Below are positions 1 to 8,665 of a stretch of 64,000 nt of DNA, one piece after another. Position 1 is the stretch's first letter; each line of letters starts with the position of its first letter. Where the stretch lies: the NCBI GenBank assembly GCA_037381915.1, contig JARRQJ010000003.1, forward strand, positions 84,627-148,626. Reading direction: 5' to 3'. The notes under the pieces are model-generated. The model was not told where the DNA came from, did no database searches, and saw nothing but the letters and a program-made list of their open reading frames with translations. Made by a program: the position numbers and the translations under genes. The stretch is from JARRQJ01 sp037381915 (GTDB taxonomy: Bacteria; Pseudomonadota; Gammaproteobacteria; DRLM01).

Positions 1-154
1 AGTGATGATCCTTGGCATGCCCCTTGAAATGCTCAGCCAATTGATTGATGCGGGCGGACAACAGCGCAACCTGCACTTCGGGCGATCCGGTATCGCCGGG
101 ACTGCGTTGATAGTCCTTGATAATCTGCTGAGTGGTATCGGTGTTCAGTGACAT
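1..154 (-). CDS. rpsO: 30S ribosomal protein S15, N-terminal part
   Basis: The first 51 codons of ribosomal protein S15, cut by the window edge. The translation starts MSLNTDTTQQIIKDYQ and continues through DTGSPEVQVALLSARINQL to HFKGHAKDHH, the diagnostic N-terminal half of S15, which binds 16S rRNA early in assembly of the small-subunit platform. The ATG at 152-154 (minus) is preceded by a GGAG Shine-Dalgarno sequence. It follows truB and an intrinsic terminator, as in the classic truB-rpsO-pnp order, so it probably also has its own promoter. Confidence 0.95.
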   Translation of the reverse strand, partial: MSLNTDTTQQIIKDYQRSPGDTGSPEVQVALLSARINQLAEHFKGHAKDHH

Positions 155-245
155 TAACAGCTCCAAATAATAAGCATTCTTATAAAGAGTCGGTATTTTA
201 CCCATTAACCCAGTAACGGCACAAGGTTATCCGGGCGACCCGGAC

Positions 246-269
246 AAAAAACGGCCTCAGGCATGGCCG
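246..269 (-). terminator. Rho-independent terminator after truB
   Basis: Read on the minus strand: stem CGGCC, 8-nt loop, GGCCG, followed directly by six T. It lies about 23 bp after the truB stop and before rpsO, so it would end or attenuate the nusA-infB operon transcript ahead of rpsO. Confidence 0.7.
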
Positions 270-291
270 GGATTGCTCATCCCCGCCGCCG

Positions 292-1224
292 TCAGGCCCC
301 CAGGGCGCTGACCAACCTCTTCGGGGCGACACGTCCATCATCCAGAACGCATCCCACCCCGAGAAAGCGCCGGTCGGCGGTCCGTAACCTGACCCACCCC
401 TGAGTGGGCGCACGCGGCACGAAGACCGCTTGGCCCTGCCGCACATAAAAGGCCAGATCGTCGCTGAGACAGACCTCTGGCCACTGCTCCAGAGCCGCCT
501 CAGGGGGCAACAAGAAACCTTCCAGAGTGGCGAAATCCTCGAGCGCGGCCTGTTCCAGTTGCGCCATAGGCACCATTTGCTCTCCGCGAAAAGGACCGGT
601 GGCGGTTCTACGTAGTTCGCTCACATGGGCGCCCACGCCCAAGGCCTCGCCGATATCTTCCGCCAGGGTGCGGATATAGGTGCCTTTGGAGCACAGCACA
701 TCCACCTCCAGCTCATCCCCTTCGACGCGCAGCAAGCGCAGCTCATGGATCGTTACCGGCCTCGCCCGGCGCTCCACCTCAATGCCCTGGCGGGCCAGCT
801 TGTACAAGGGCTGCCCCCGGTGCTTGATCGCGGAATGCATGGGCGGGATCTGCTCGATCGTGCCGGTAAAGCGCTGCAGCACCGCCGCCAAGGCTTCAGG
901 AGTGAGGCTGGTCACCTCGCAACGGGCGACGATCTCACCCTCCGCGTCTCCCGTGGTAGTTTTGATCCCCAGTTTAACCGCCACCCGGTAGCGTTTATCC
1001 GATTCCAGGAGAAATGCGGAAACCTTGGTGGCAGCTCCGAAACACAGCGGCAGGAGACCGCTGGCCAGGGGATCCAGGCTGCCGGTATGGCCGGCCTTCT
1101 TGGCCCTGAACAGCCGTTTGACGGCCTGCAACGCCGCGTTCGAGGTCATTCCCACCGGCTTATCCAGGAGCACGATGCCGTTGACGTCCCGCATGCCGCC
1201 TTTGCGCATCCTATTCTCTTTCAT
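292..1224 (-). CDS. truB: tRNA pseudouridine-55 synthase TruB
   Basis: Makes pseudouridine 55 in the T-loop of tRNAs. The TruB signature GHTGSLDPLASGLLPL is at residues 46-60, with Asp51 as the catalytic nucleophile; the N-terminal GIVLLDKPVGMTSN block is also typical. The C-terminal portion ends in a PUA-like region. At 310 residues it matches the family. The ATG at 1224 overlaps the rbfA stop as ATGA, which indicates translational coupling; an internal Met at residue 6 or 11 could also serve. Fifth gene of the rimP-nusA-infB-rbfA-truB operon. Confidence 0.95.
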   Translation of the reverse strand: MKENRMRKGGMRDVNGIVLLDKPVGMTSNAALQAVKRLFRAKKAGHTGSLDPLASGLLPLCFGAATKVSAFLLESDKRYRVAVKLGIKTTTGDAEGEIVARCEVTSLTPEALAAVLQRFTGTIEQIPPMHSAIKHRGQPLYKLARQGIEVERRARPVTIHELRLLRVEGDELEVDVLCSKGTYIRTLAEDIGEALGVGAHVSELRRTATGPFRGEQMVPMAQLEQAALEDFATLEGFLLPPEAALEQWPEVCLSDDLAFYVRQGQAVFVPRAPTQGWVRLRTADRRFLGVGCVLDDGRVAPKRLVSALGA

Positions 1225-1604
1225 TCTTCGTGTTCTTTGTCTTCCGCGGCAACCGTATCCAGCAGGGCGGCGATGCGCATTCCTTCGTCCAGGGAACTGT
1301 CGTAGACAAAATGCAAATCCGGCAACACCCGCAGCGTAATCCGCTTCCCCAGGGCGCGGCGCAAAAAACCGGACGCCTTCTTCAAGACCTTGAGCGTCGC
1401 ATCAACATCCTGGTCGGTGTTCATCAGGGTAATAAACACCTTGGCGTGGGCCATGTCCTTCGACACTTCTACCGCCGAGATGGTCACCATGCCCAAGCGG
1501 GGATCACGCAGTTCCTGTTGAATGATCTGCGCTAATTCCCGCTGGATCTGTCCGCCTACCCGCTGGGTCCGGCTGAATTCCTGCATCATGCGCTTACCCG
1601 CCAT
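1221..1604 (-). CDS. rbfA: 30S ribosome-binding factor RbfA
   Basis: A 127-residue KH-fold assembly factor that binds the neck of the immature 30S subunit and is needed for 16S rRNA 5'-end maturation and cold adaptation. The sequence shows the family blocks RTQRVGGQIQRELAQIIQQ, DPRLGMVTISAVEVSKD and, near the C-terminus, LPDLHFVYDSSLDEGMRI. It lies 74 bp after infB and overlaps truB by 4 bp, so it is probably co-transcribed and translationally coupled with truB. Confidence 0.95.
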   Translation of the reverse strand: MAGKRMMQEFSRTQRVGGQIQRELAQIIQQELRDPRLGMVTISAVEVSKDMAHAKVFITLMNTDQDVDATLKVLKKASGFLRRALGKRITLRVLPDLHFVYDSSLDEGMRIAALLDTVAAEDKEHEE

Positions 1605-1678
1605 TTATGCCGTGAGAAGATCGCCGTCGTGCCCCGGGCCGTTCCTCCTAATAGCCCGGCCGGTGCCCGCCACGACAA

Positions 1679-4207
1679 TTAGATTTGGCGGGCCACCTCG
1701 ACACGTTCGTAGACCTCGATTTGGTCACCAGGCTTCACATCATTGTAGTCCTTCACCCCGATACCGCATTCCGTGCCGGAACGCACTTCATTGACGTCGT
1801 CCTTGAAGCGTCGTAAGGACTCGAGCTTACCTTCGTAGATCACCACATTGTCCCGCAGAACGCGGATGGGATTATTGCGTTTGACGGTCCCTTCCACTAC
1901 CAGGCAACCAGCGATCGCACCGATCTTCGGCGAACGAAATACGTCGCGCACCTCCGCGAGACCGACGATCTGTTCCTTGATCTCCGGCGACAGCATGCCG
2001 GACAGGGCCTTCTTCACATCGTCGATCACGTCATAGATGACGCTGTAATAACGGATTTCCACACCTCGCTCTTCGGCACCGCGCCGCGCGGCGGCATCCG
2101 CACGCACGTTGAAGCCGAACACCACCGCGCCGGAGGCGATGGCTAGATTGATATCGGATTCAGTGATGCCACCGACGCCGCTGAACACCAGCTTGACCTG
2201 CACCTCGTCGGTGGACAGCTTGCCCAGGGACTCGCGCAAGGCCTCTAGGGAACCCTGCACGTCCGTCTTTACCACCAGATTGAGGACATTGGCCGTATCT
2301 TGGCCCATTTGCGAGAACATGTTCTCCAGCTTGGCGCCCTGTTGCCGCGCCAGTTCCACATCCCGGAACTTGCCCTGGCGAAACATGGCGATCTCCCTGG
2401 CCTTGCGCTCGTCGGGCACCGCCACGGCGGAATCGCCGGCATTGGGCGTCCCCGACAAGCCGAGCACTACCACCGGCATGGACGGACCGGCATCCTCGAC
2501 CGGTTTGCCGTTCTCATCCAGCATGGCGCGTACCCGTCCGTACTCGTGCCCCGTAAGCAGCACGTCACCCTTATGCAGGGTGCCGCTCTGTACGAGGATG
2601 GTCGCCACGGGACCGCGGCCCTTGTCCAAGGTCGATTCCACCACGACCCCGGAAGCCGGCGCGTCCTGCACCGCGCGCAGCTCCATCACCTCGGCCTGCA
2701 GCAAAATGGCGTCCAGTAAATCGTCCACTCCTTCACCGGTCTTGGCGGACACATGTTTGAACATGACATCACCGCCCCATTCCTCGGGAACGACCTCGTG
2801 AGCGACCAGTTCCTGTTTGACCCGATCCGGCTCGGCATCGGGTTTATCGATCTTGTTCACCGCCACTACCATGGGCACCCCGGCCGCCTTGGCGTGTTGC
2901 ACAGCCTCGACGGTTTGCGGCATCACACCGTCGTCCGCAGCCACCACCAGCACCACGATGTCCGTCACCTTGGCGCCGCGGGCGCGCATAGCGGTGAAGG
3001 CTTCGTGACCCGGCGTATCTAGAAAGGTGATCATGCCTTTGTCGGTTTTGACGTGATATGCGCCGATATGCTGGGTGATGCCACCCGCCTCGCCGGCCGC
3101 CACCTTTGTTCTGCGCACATAGTCCAGCAGCGAGGTCTTGCCGTGATCTACATGGCCCATGATGGTCACTACCGGCGCGCGCGGGACTGTTTCACCCTCC
3201 ACCTGGGCGCTTTGCACCAAGGACTCTTCCAGGGCATTCTCCTGCAAGGGTTTGGGAATATGGCCCATCTCCTCCACCACCAGGGTGGCGGTCGTCTGGT
3301 CCAACACCTGATTGATGGTGACCATGCTGCCGAGCTTCATCATGTACTTGATCAGTTCGGCGGCCTTCACCGACATCTTCTGCGCCAGCTCCGCTACGGT
3401 AATAGTCTCAGGGATACTCACCTCGCGCACCACCGGTGCAGTGGGTCGCTCAAAACCATGCTTGGCGGATCCGCTGACCGATAAATCCTTGTCGCGTGAC
3501 GCCTTGGCCTTTTTGCGCTTGCCCACCTTTTCCGAGGCGAGATGAAGTTCCCGCCGCCCGTATTTGCTGGAACGCTCTTCGCGATCCTTATCCCGGCCGT
3601 GGCGCTTCTTCTCTTTCTTTTCCGGTGCAGGCGCCGCAACCGGAGCGGCCTCCGCCGGCGCGACCTGTTGCGCTACACTCTGACGGGCCTCTTCATCGGC
3701 GCGGCGGCGCGCCTCTTCCTCTTCGGCCAAACGGCGGCGCTCTTCCTCCGCGCGCGCCTCTTCCTCGGCCCGGCGCTGCTCTTCCTCCGCGCGGCGCCGG
3801 CTCTCTTCCTGTAACTTCGCCTGCTCTTCGGCCTCCTGACGGGCACGCTCCGCCATCTGCGATTCCAGGCGCGCGACTTCCTCGGCGTTGGCGATGCTGC
3901 GCTTGACGTAGGTGCGGCGCTTGCGCACCTCCACATTTACCGTCTTGCTTTTCCCTTGCGGCCCGGACTGCCTGAGCTCGCTGACGGTACGCCGCTTGAG
4001 TGTGACCTTTTTGGGTTCGGTGATAGCCGGCTTATCCTCCGCCCCATGCGTCCGGCGCAGGTAGTTGAGCAGTTCAACCTTCTCCTGATCGCTGATAGGT
4101 TGATCCACGGATTTGATCGACGATCCTGCCTCTTCCAACTGAGACATCAAACGATCCACCGGAATACCGACGTTTTCCGCGAATTGTTTTACAGTTACAT
4201 CCGACAT
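1679..4207 (-). CDS. infB: Translation initiation factor IF-2
   Basis: GTPase that brings fMet-tRNA to the 30S subunit and promotes 50S joining. 842 residues. In order: IF2 N-terminal module (1-50), a highly charged Arg/Glu/Ala-rich linker (about 110-180) and basic segment (195-250), a second IF2-N module (about 265-315), then the G domain with G1 GHVDHGKTS at 351-359, a DTPGHEAF G3 and an NKID G4, followed by the beta-barrel and C-terminal fMet-tRNA binding domains. The long N-terminal extension resembles that of enterobacterial IF-2alpha. Its position between nusA and rbfA is conserved. Confidence 0.97.
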   Translation of the reverse strand: MSDVTVKQFAENVGIPVDRLMSQLEEAGSSIKSVDQPISDQEKVELLNYLRRTHGAEDKPAITEPKKVTLKRRTVSELRQSGPQGKSKTVNVEVRKRRTYVKRSIANAEEVARLESQMAERARQEAEEQAKLQEESRRRAEEEQRRAEEEARAEEERRRLAEEEEARRRADEEARQSVAQQVAPAEAAPVAAPAPEKKEKKRHGRDKDREERSSKYGRRELHLASEKVGKRKKAKASRDKDLSVSGSAKHGFERPTAPVVREVSIPETITVAELAQKMSVKAAELIKYMMKLGSMVTINQVLDQTTATLVVEEMGHIPKPLQENALEESLVQSAQVEGETVPRAPVVTIMGHVDHGKTSLLDYVRRTKVAAGEAGGITQHIGAYHVKTDKGMITFLDTPGHEAFTAMRARGAKVTDIVVLVVAADDGVMPQTVEAVQHAKAAGVPMVVAVNKIDKPDAEPDRVKQELVAHEVVPEEWGGDVMFKHVSAKTGEGVDDLLDAILLQAEVMELRAVQDAPASGVVVESTLDKGRGPVATILVQSGTLHKGDVLLTGHEYGRVRAMLDENGKPVEDAGPSMPVVVLGLSGTPNAGDSAVAVPDERKAREIAMFRQGKFRDVELARQQGAKLENMFSQMGQDTANVLNLVVKTDVQGSLEALRESLGKLSTDEVQVKLVFSGVGGITESDINLAIASGAVVFGFNVRADAAARRGAEERGVEIRYYSVIYDVIDDVKKALSGMLSPEIKEQIVGLAEVRDVFRSPKIGAIAGCLVVEGTVKRNNPIRVLRDNVVIYEGKLESLRRFKDDVNEVRSGTECGIGVKDYNDVKPGDQIEVYERVEVARQI

Positions 4208-4240
4208 ATCCGACTTCTCACTCCATTACGCATTAGGCCA

Positions 4241-5746
4241 TTACGCCTGTTGCTCGCTGGCGAACCAGGGTTCGCGAGCCGTCATGATCAACTCGCTGGC
4301 ACGCTGTTCATCTATCCCTTCCATGCCCTCCACCACCTCCAGCAGCTCATCCACCGATTGTTCGGCCAGATCCTCTCGGGTGATGACGCCATTTTCCGCC
4401 AAGCGGTGGGCCAGGGCGCGGTCCATTCCCTTCAACTCCAGCAAATCCTCGGCCGGTACCGCCTGGGTTTCTTCCTTGGCGATGGCCCGGGTCAACAGCA
4501 CATCCCGGGCGCGCCGCCGTAATTCCTCCACGATCTCCTCGTCGAATTCCTCGATAGCGACCAGTTCCTGCACCGGAACGTAGGCGATCTCTTCCACACT
4601 GGAGAACCCCTCCTGCACCAGGATGTTCGCCACTTCTTCGTCCACGTCCAATTGTTCCATGAACGCGGCCTTCAGCGACTCGGTCTCCGACTCGCTCTTG
4701 GCCTCCGCCTGGCTCTCGCTCATGACGTTGAGCTCCCAACCGGACAATTGGCCGGCGAGGCGCACGTTTTGCCCGCCGCGGCCGATGGCCTGGGACAGAC
4801 TGTCTTCCGCCACGGCGATGTCCATGCTATGGGTATCTTCGTCGACCACGATAGACTTCACCTCGGCGGGTGACATGGCGTTGATCACGAACTGGGCGGG
4901 GTTTTCGTTCCATAAGATGATATCGATGCGTTCACCGGCCAGCTCGTTGGATACCGCCTGCACCCGAGAACCGCGCATACCGACGCAGGCACCGATAGGA
5001 TCGATGCGCTGGTCGTTGCTCCGGACGGCAATCTTGGCGCGCGAACCCGGGTCGCGTGCCGCACTGACGATCTCGATGAGCCCCTCGCCCGCCTCAGGCA
5101 CCTCCAGTTTGAACAAGGCGATCAGCAATTCTGGAGCGGTACGCGATACGAACAACTGGGGACCCCGTGCCTCGGAACGCACGTCCCGCAGATACCCGCG
5201 CAGACGATCGCCATTGCGCACGTTCTCCCTGGGAATCATATCTTCGCGGCTGACCAGGGCCTCGGCATTGCTGCCCAAATCCAGAATGACATTACCGCGT
5301 TCCACACGCTTTACCACGCCCGTGACCAGTTCGCCGACGCGATGCTGATAGGCCTCCACCACCTGGGCGCGTTCCGCCTCCCGCACCTTTTGCACGATAA
5401 CCTGCTTGGCTGTCTGAGCGGCAATGCGGCCGAAGGCGACCGATTCCAGCGGCTCCTCGATATAACCGCCGATTTCTATCTGAGGGATCTTTTTCACCGC
5501 CTCGCTGTAATAGATCTGGTGGTCCGGAAATTCCAACGGCTCCTCGTCGGCGACGACCTGCCAGCGACGGAATGTCGCATAGTCGCCGTTGTCGCGATTG
5601 ATGCTCACCCGCGCTTCGATATCACTCTCATAACGCTTCTTGGTCGCAGTGGCCAAGGCGGCCTCCAATGCCTCGAAGATAATATCCTTATCGACGCCCT
5701 TCTCATTGGATACCGCTTCCACCACCAATAATATTTCTTTACTCAT
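4241..5746 (-). CDS. nusA: Transcription termination/antitermination protein NusA
   Basis: RNA polymerase-associated pausing and antitermination factor. 501 residues, about the enterobacterial length. N-terminal RNAP-binding domain (1-130), S1 domain (about 135-200, GELVTGVVKRVERGNVILDL), two KH domains (about 230-345, including IGACVGMRGSRVQAV), and two C-terminal acidic helix-hairpin repeats (about 365-490) typical of gammaproteobacterial NusA. It lies 33 bp before infB and 59 bp after rimP in the same operon. Confidence 0.97.
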   Translation of the reverse strand: MSKEILLVVEAVSNEKGVDKDIIFEALEAALATATKKRYESDIEARVSINRDNGDYATFRRWQVVADEEPLEFPDHQIYYSEAVKKIPQIEIGGYIEEPLESVAFGRIAAQTAKQVIVQKVREAERAQVVEAYQHRVGELVTGVVKRVERGNVILDLGSNAEALVSREDMIPRENVRNGDRLRGYLRDVRSEARGPQLFVSRTAPELLIALFKLEVPEAGEGLIEIVSAARDPGSRAKIAVRSNDQRIDPIGACVGMRGSRVQAVSNELAGERIDIILWNENPAQFVINAMSPAEVKSIVVDEDTHSMDIAVAEDSLSQAIGRGGQNVRLAGQLSGWELNVMSESQAEAKSESETESLKAAFMEQLDVDEEVANILVQEGFSSVEEIAYVPVQELVAIEEFDEEIVEELRRRARDVLLTRAIAKEETQAVPAEDLLELKGMDRALAHRLAENGVITREDLAEQSVDELLEVVEGMEGIDEQRASELIMTAREPWFASEQQA

Positions 5747-5805
5747 GCCTCGTGCCTCTGCTTGATCCTCGGCCCTGCCCTGCGGCCCTGACAGCCGTCC
5801 ATCGC

Positions 5806-6264
5806 CTAAAAATCCGGGACTAACCTCGCCTGCTCTATATGATGCATCGGAATAGCCACTTCTTCTCCGTCCTGCACCATCACCACGGCGTCACCGCGCA
5901 CCCCCAGCAAGACGCCGGAGAAGTTGCGCCGCCCCTCAAACGGAGGACTGATCCTCAGCTTGACCCGATTACCGGAAAACCGCCGGAAATGTTCTTCCGT
6001 AAACAACGGCCGATCCAAACCCGGCGAAGAAACCTCCAACATGTATTGGCCCGGGATAGGATCGTCCACATCCAAGGCACTGCTGATCTGGCGACTGGCG
6101 CGTTCACAATCGTCCACGCTCACGCCCTCGGGCGTATCGATATAGACCCGCAGCAAGGAGCGCCGTCCCTGGGGATGGTATTCGATCCCAACCAGTTCGT
6201 ATCCCAAACCTTGCACCGCTGCCTCGATCGGCCTCCTCAGCTTGTCCGGTGCTTGCCGCCCCAC
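5806..6264 (-). CDS. rimP: Ribosome maturation factor RimP
   Basis: Needed for 30S maturation. The 152-residue product from the GTG at 6264 matches the usual length of about 150; this start has GGAG six bases upstream, whereas the longer open frame up to 6393 reads into the untranslated leader. Family blocks visible: LGYELVGIEYHPQG, the SPGLDRPL motif, and a C-terminal SH3-like barrel ending ARLVPDF. First protein gene after the initiator tRNA and terminator, as in the metY-rimP-nusA operon of enterobacteria. Confidence 0.93.
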   Translation of the reverse strand: MGRQAPDKLRRPIEAAVQGLGYELVGIEYHPQGRRSLLRVYIDTPEGVSVDDCERASRQISSALDVDDPIPGQYMLEVSSPGLDRPLFTEEHFRRFSGNRVKLRISPPFEGRRNFSGVLLGVRGDAVVMVQDGEEVAIPMHHIEQARLVPDF

Positions 6265-6420
6265 GTCCGTCTCCCCAAACAAAAAATGGGCCAACGGCCC
6301 ACTTCCTGCATATTTTTCAAAATCTTGCGATATGCAGCCGACTCGCAAGCTACTCCAGCAGGAGCTTCCACCCGGACCGGTCCCGGCCGTCAACCCTTCC
6401 CGGGTTGGGCCAGGCCCTTA

Positions 6421-6450
6421 ACAAAAAGCCCCGGACCCGGGGCTTTTTGT
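6421..6450. terminator. Strong bidirectional intrinsic terminator
   Basis: Perfect inverted repeat with 14-bp arms (ACAAAAAGCCCCGG / CCGGGGCTTTTTGT) around an AC dinucleotide. The stem is flanked by A5 on one side and T5 on the other, so it can act on both strands. It sits between the 3' end of the initiator tRNA and rimP, and would terminate or attenuate readthrough from the tRNA promoter into the rimP-nusA-infB operon. Confidence 0.9.
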
Positions 6451-6458
6451 AGTTATCC

Positions 6459-6535
6459 TGGTAGCGGGGGCAGGATTTGAACCTGCGACCTTCGGGTTAT
6501 GAGCCCGACGAGCTGCCAGACTGCTCCACCCCGCA
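6459..6535 (-). tRNA. metY: Initiator tRNA-fMet (CAT anticodon)
   Basis: A 77-nt cloverleaf with the CAT anticodon in the loop CTCATAA, encoded CCA end, T-loop TTCAAAT, and the three consecutive G:C pairs of the anticodon stem (GGG/CCC) that mark initiator tRNAs. Position 1:72 is unpaired, as initiators require, but here it is U1:U72 instead of the usual C1:A72. Positions 2-7 pair perfectly. It lies directly upstream of rimP-nusA-infB, as metY does in E. coli. Confidence 0.97.
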
Positions 6536-6546
6536 ACGGAGCGGCG

Positions 6547-6576
6547 ATGATAACAAACTCACAGGATTCCTTTCAA
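6547..6576 (-). promoter_or_regulatory. Candidate sigma-70 promoter of the initiator tRNA
   Basis: On the minus strand, TTGAAA (6571-6576) and TATCAT (6547-6552) are separated by 18 bp, followed by a GC-rich CGCCGC discriminator just before the tRNA 5' end. Such discriminators are typical of stringently controlled stable-RNA promoters. Inferred by eye from the hexamers and position. Confidence 0.6.
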
Positions 6577-6577
6577 G

Positions 6578-6970
6578 CTAAGCTTTTGAGCCACCAGCCT
6601 CTAAGATCACAAAGGCCACCGCATAATCATGCTCATCCGCCAGGCTGATGTGGCTGCAGGATATCCCCATTTGCCGGAGCAGCGCCGCGGTGTTGCCGTC
6701 GTACCGCAAACCCGGTTTGCCCAAATGGTCGTGGGTGACACGGATGTCAGAGAGTCGGATCCCGTCACGAAACCCGGTACCCAGGGCCTTGACCAGCGCC
6801 TCCTTGGCGGCAAAGTGTTTGGCCAGGAAATAGGCCGGGCGCTTATCCGCAAGATATTCCTCGAACTCCGCCGCGGCCAGGATACGCCGGGCAAAACGTT
6901 CGCCATGACGGGCGAGAACGGCGCGCATCCGGGCCACGCCTACGATATCGGTGCCGATACCCAGGATCAC
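6578..6970 (-). CDS. acpS: Holo-[acyl-carrier-protein] synthase
   Basis: Transfers the 4'-phosphopantetheine arm of CoA to acyl carrier protein. 130 residues, normal length. N-terminal MILGIGTDIVGVARM provides the Mg-binding Asp8; the FAAKEALVKALGTG block carries Glu57, the second metal ligand. It overlaps pdxJ by 4 bp (6967-6970) and is the last gene of the lepA-lepB-rnc-era-recO-pdxJ-acpS series, a conserved gammaproteobacterial arrangement. Confidence 0.95.
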   Translation of the reverse strand: MILGIGTDIVGVARMRAVLARHGERFARRILAAAEFEEYLADKRPAYFLAKHFAAKEALVKALGTGFRDGIRLSDIRVTHDHLGKPGLRYDGNTAALLRQMGISCSHISLADEHDYAVAFVILEAGGSKA

Positions 6971-7713
6971 GCACCGCCCCGCGCCGCCACCATCAGCTGC
7001 TTCATGTCGCGCACCGCCGCCGCCATGCCGGTGAAGACCGCCCGCGCCACGATGGCGTGGCCGATATTGAGTTCCCGGATCGCCGGCAGGGCGGCGACCG
7101 GCCCAACATTATCGTAACTGAGACCATGCCCGGCATTGACCTGTAATCCCGCCGCTCGCCCTTGATCCGCGGCGCGCACGATTCGACCCAGCTCGCTGGC
7201 CCGTTCATTGGGATCGCCGGCATCGGCATAATGCCCAGTATGCAGTTCTATCGCCGGGGCGCCGGTTCTGGCGGCCGCATCCACCTGCTCCGGATCGGCG
7301 TCGATAAACAATGAAACGCGGCATCCGGCCGCCGCCAAGCGCTGGCAGGCGGCGGCGATACGCGCCGCCTGCCCCGCCACGTCCAAGCCACCCTCGGTAG
7401 TCAGTTCCTCGCGCCGTTCCGGCACCAGGCAACAATCCGCCGGCCGATAGCGTTCGGCGATACATAACATTTCCTCCGTCACCGCCATTTCCAGATTCAT
7501 ACGTGTTTGCAGGATGTCTCTCAAGTGCTCCACGTCGTGTTCTTGAATATGGCGACGATCCTCGCGCAGATGCAGGGTAATGGCATCCGCTCCCGCGCGT
7601 TCCGCCTCGATGGCCGCCTGCACTGGATCCGGGTACGGTGTGTGTCGCGCCTGACGCAGGGTCGCCACATGATCGATATTCACACCCAGTAGTATCGTCT
7701 GTTCATTCCGCAC
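6967..7713 (-). CDS. pdxJ: Pyridoxine 5'-phosphate synthase
   Basis: Condenses 1-deoxyxylulose 5-phosphate with 3-amino-2-oxopropyl phosphate in the DXP-dependent vitamin B6 pathway. 248 residues, TIM barrel. Characteristic blocks: GVNIDHVATLRQARH, DAITLHLREDRRHI, and the phosphate-binding NAGHGLSYDNV region near the C-terminus. Translationally coupled to acpS by a 4-bp overlap. Confidence 0.96.
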   Translation of the reverse strand: MRNEQTILLGVNIDHVATLRQARHTPYPDPVQAAIEAERAGADAITLHLREDRRHIQEHDVEHLRDILQTRMNLEMAVTEEMLCIAERYRPADCCLVPERREELTTEGGLDVAGQAARIAAACQRLAAAGCRVSLFIDADPEQVDAAARTGAPAIELHTGHYADAGDPNERASELGRIVRAADQGRAAGLQVNAGHGLSYDNVGPVAALPAIRELNIGHAIVARAVFTGMAAAVRDMKQLMVAARGGA

Positions 7714-7846
7714 TTCTATAACCCTCTATTTTCGCTTCGGCCCGGCTCGCATGCCTGGCTCGTCACCCGCTGCAAATTAACCGGTTGCGTACCCTGGCCG
7801 GCCTGTAATCAAGCGGCCCCCGCAATTCGTGAAATTCAAGCATACC

Positions 7847-8629
7847 CTACTGCGGCGCAAACAACCGCCGGCTGTTCAAGGGACGATCACCCAACTGTTC
7901 GGCAAGGGCAACCCGCATCAAGCTCTTGGCCTCGCGCAAGCTTGCCTTGTTTTCCAAGCGTCCCTGCGCCAGATCCAACAGACTTTGGCCCCGGATGATC
8001 AGCCGCTTTGTCTGTTCCCCCGCGGGAACCGCATCTATCCGCACCGGCCCCTGCATGGGCCGGTAAATATAAAGCTGTTGTGCCTCGATAGGTTCCCCGC
8101 CCTCGGCATCGTGCTCCAGCACCAGACCATAGCCGATTTCTTCCAGGAGCCGTTTCTCAAACAGGCGCAGGATAGATTCCAGTTTGGTGGCGTACCCCTG
8201 CATGCCCGCCCGCCCGTCTTGCACTGCCTGGTTTGGGCAGATATCCCCGAGCGCCTGCACCGTCTGGTGGTACACCATGTATAAATCGGGATGGGAATCA
8301 AAGCGCTGCACGAGGCGCATCAGCAGTTCATTGAGATAGAAACCGCCCATCAATGCCTGCCCGGTCAACCAATGGTGGGCACCTTCGGCCTCCGCGGTAC
8401 TGACACTGGGCAGTTCGCCGCTGCCGCTCCAGGAGATGAGGACGGAACGGAACGGCTGCAGGACGCCCGCCAAGCGGGATGAAGACTGACGAGCGGCCCG
8501 GGCAACGACCCCCACCCGTCCGTACTGGGGGGTGAACAACTCCACTAACAGGCTGGTGTCGCGAAAGGCGCGGCGGTGCAGCACATATGCAGGCTGCAAC
8601 AGTACCCGCGATCTATGATGGGTATTCAT
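7847..8629 (-). CDS. recO: DNA repair protein RecO
   Basis: RecFOR-pathway mediator that helps load RecA on SSB-coated gaps. The OB-fold N-terminus is recognisable (AYVLHRRAFRDTSLLVELFT and YGRVGVVARAARQ), followed by the helical C-terminal domain with NELLMRLVQRFDSHPDLY. The ATG at 8629 gives 260 residues; an in-frame TTG at 8656 would add nine. Unlike many RecO proteins it shows no CxxC zinc-binding pair, as in the enterobacterial form. It follows era directly. Confidence 0.9.
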   Translation of the reverse strand: MNTHHRSRVLLQPAYVLHRRAFRDTSLLVELFTPQYGRVGVVARAARQSSSRLAGVLQPFRSVLISWSGSGELPSVSTAEAEGAHHWLTGQALMGGFYLNELLMRLVQRFDSHPDLYMVYHQTVQALGDICPNQAVQDGRAGMQGYATKLESILRLFEKRLLEEIGYGLVLEHDAEGGEPIEAQQLYIYRPMQGPVRIDAVPAGEQTKRLIIRGQSLLDLAQGRLENKASLREAKSLMRVALAEQLGDRPLNSRRLFAPQ

Positions 8630-8665
8630 ATATGACTTGCGCTTCCACGGCCGCAAACCGCCGGA

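Noticed and set aside
5806..6393. Longer 195-residue RimP
   Set aside because: The added residues are unlike RimP; the GTG at 6264 has a good ribosome site and gives the standard length.
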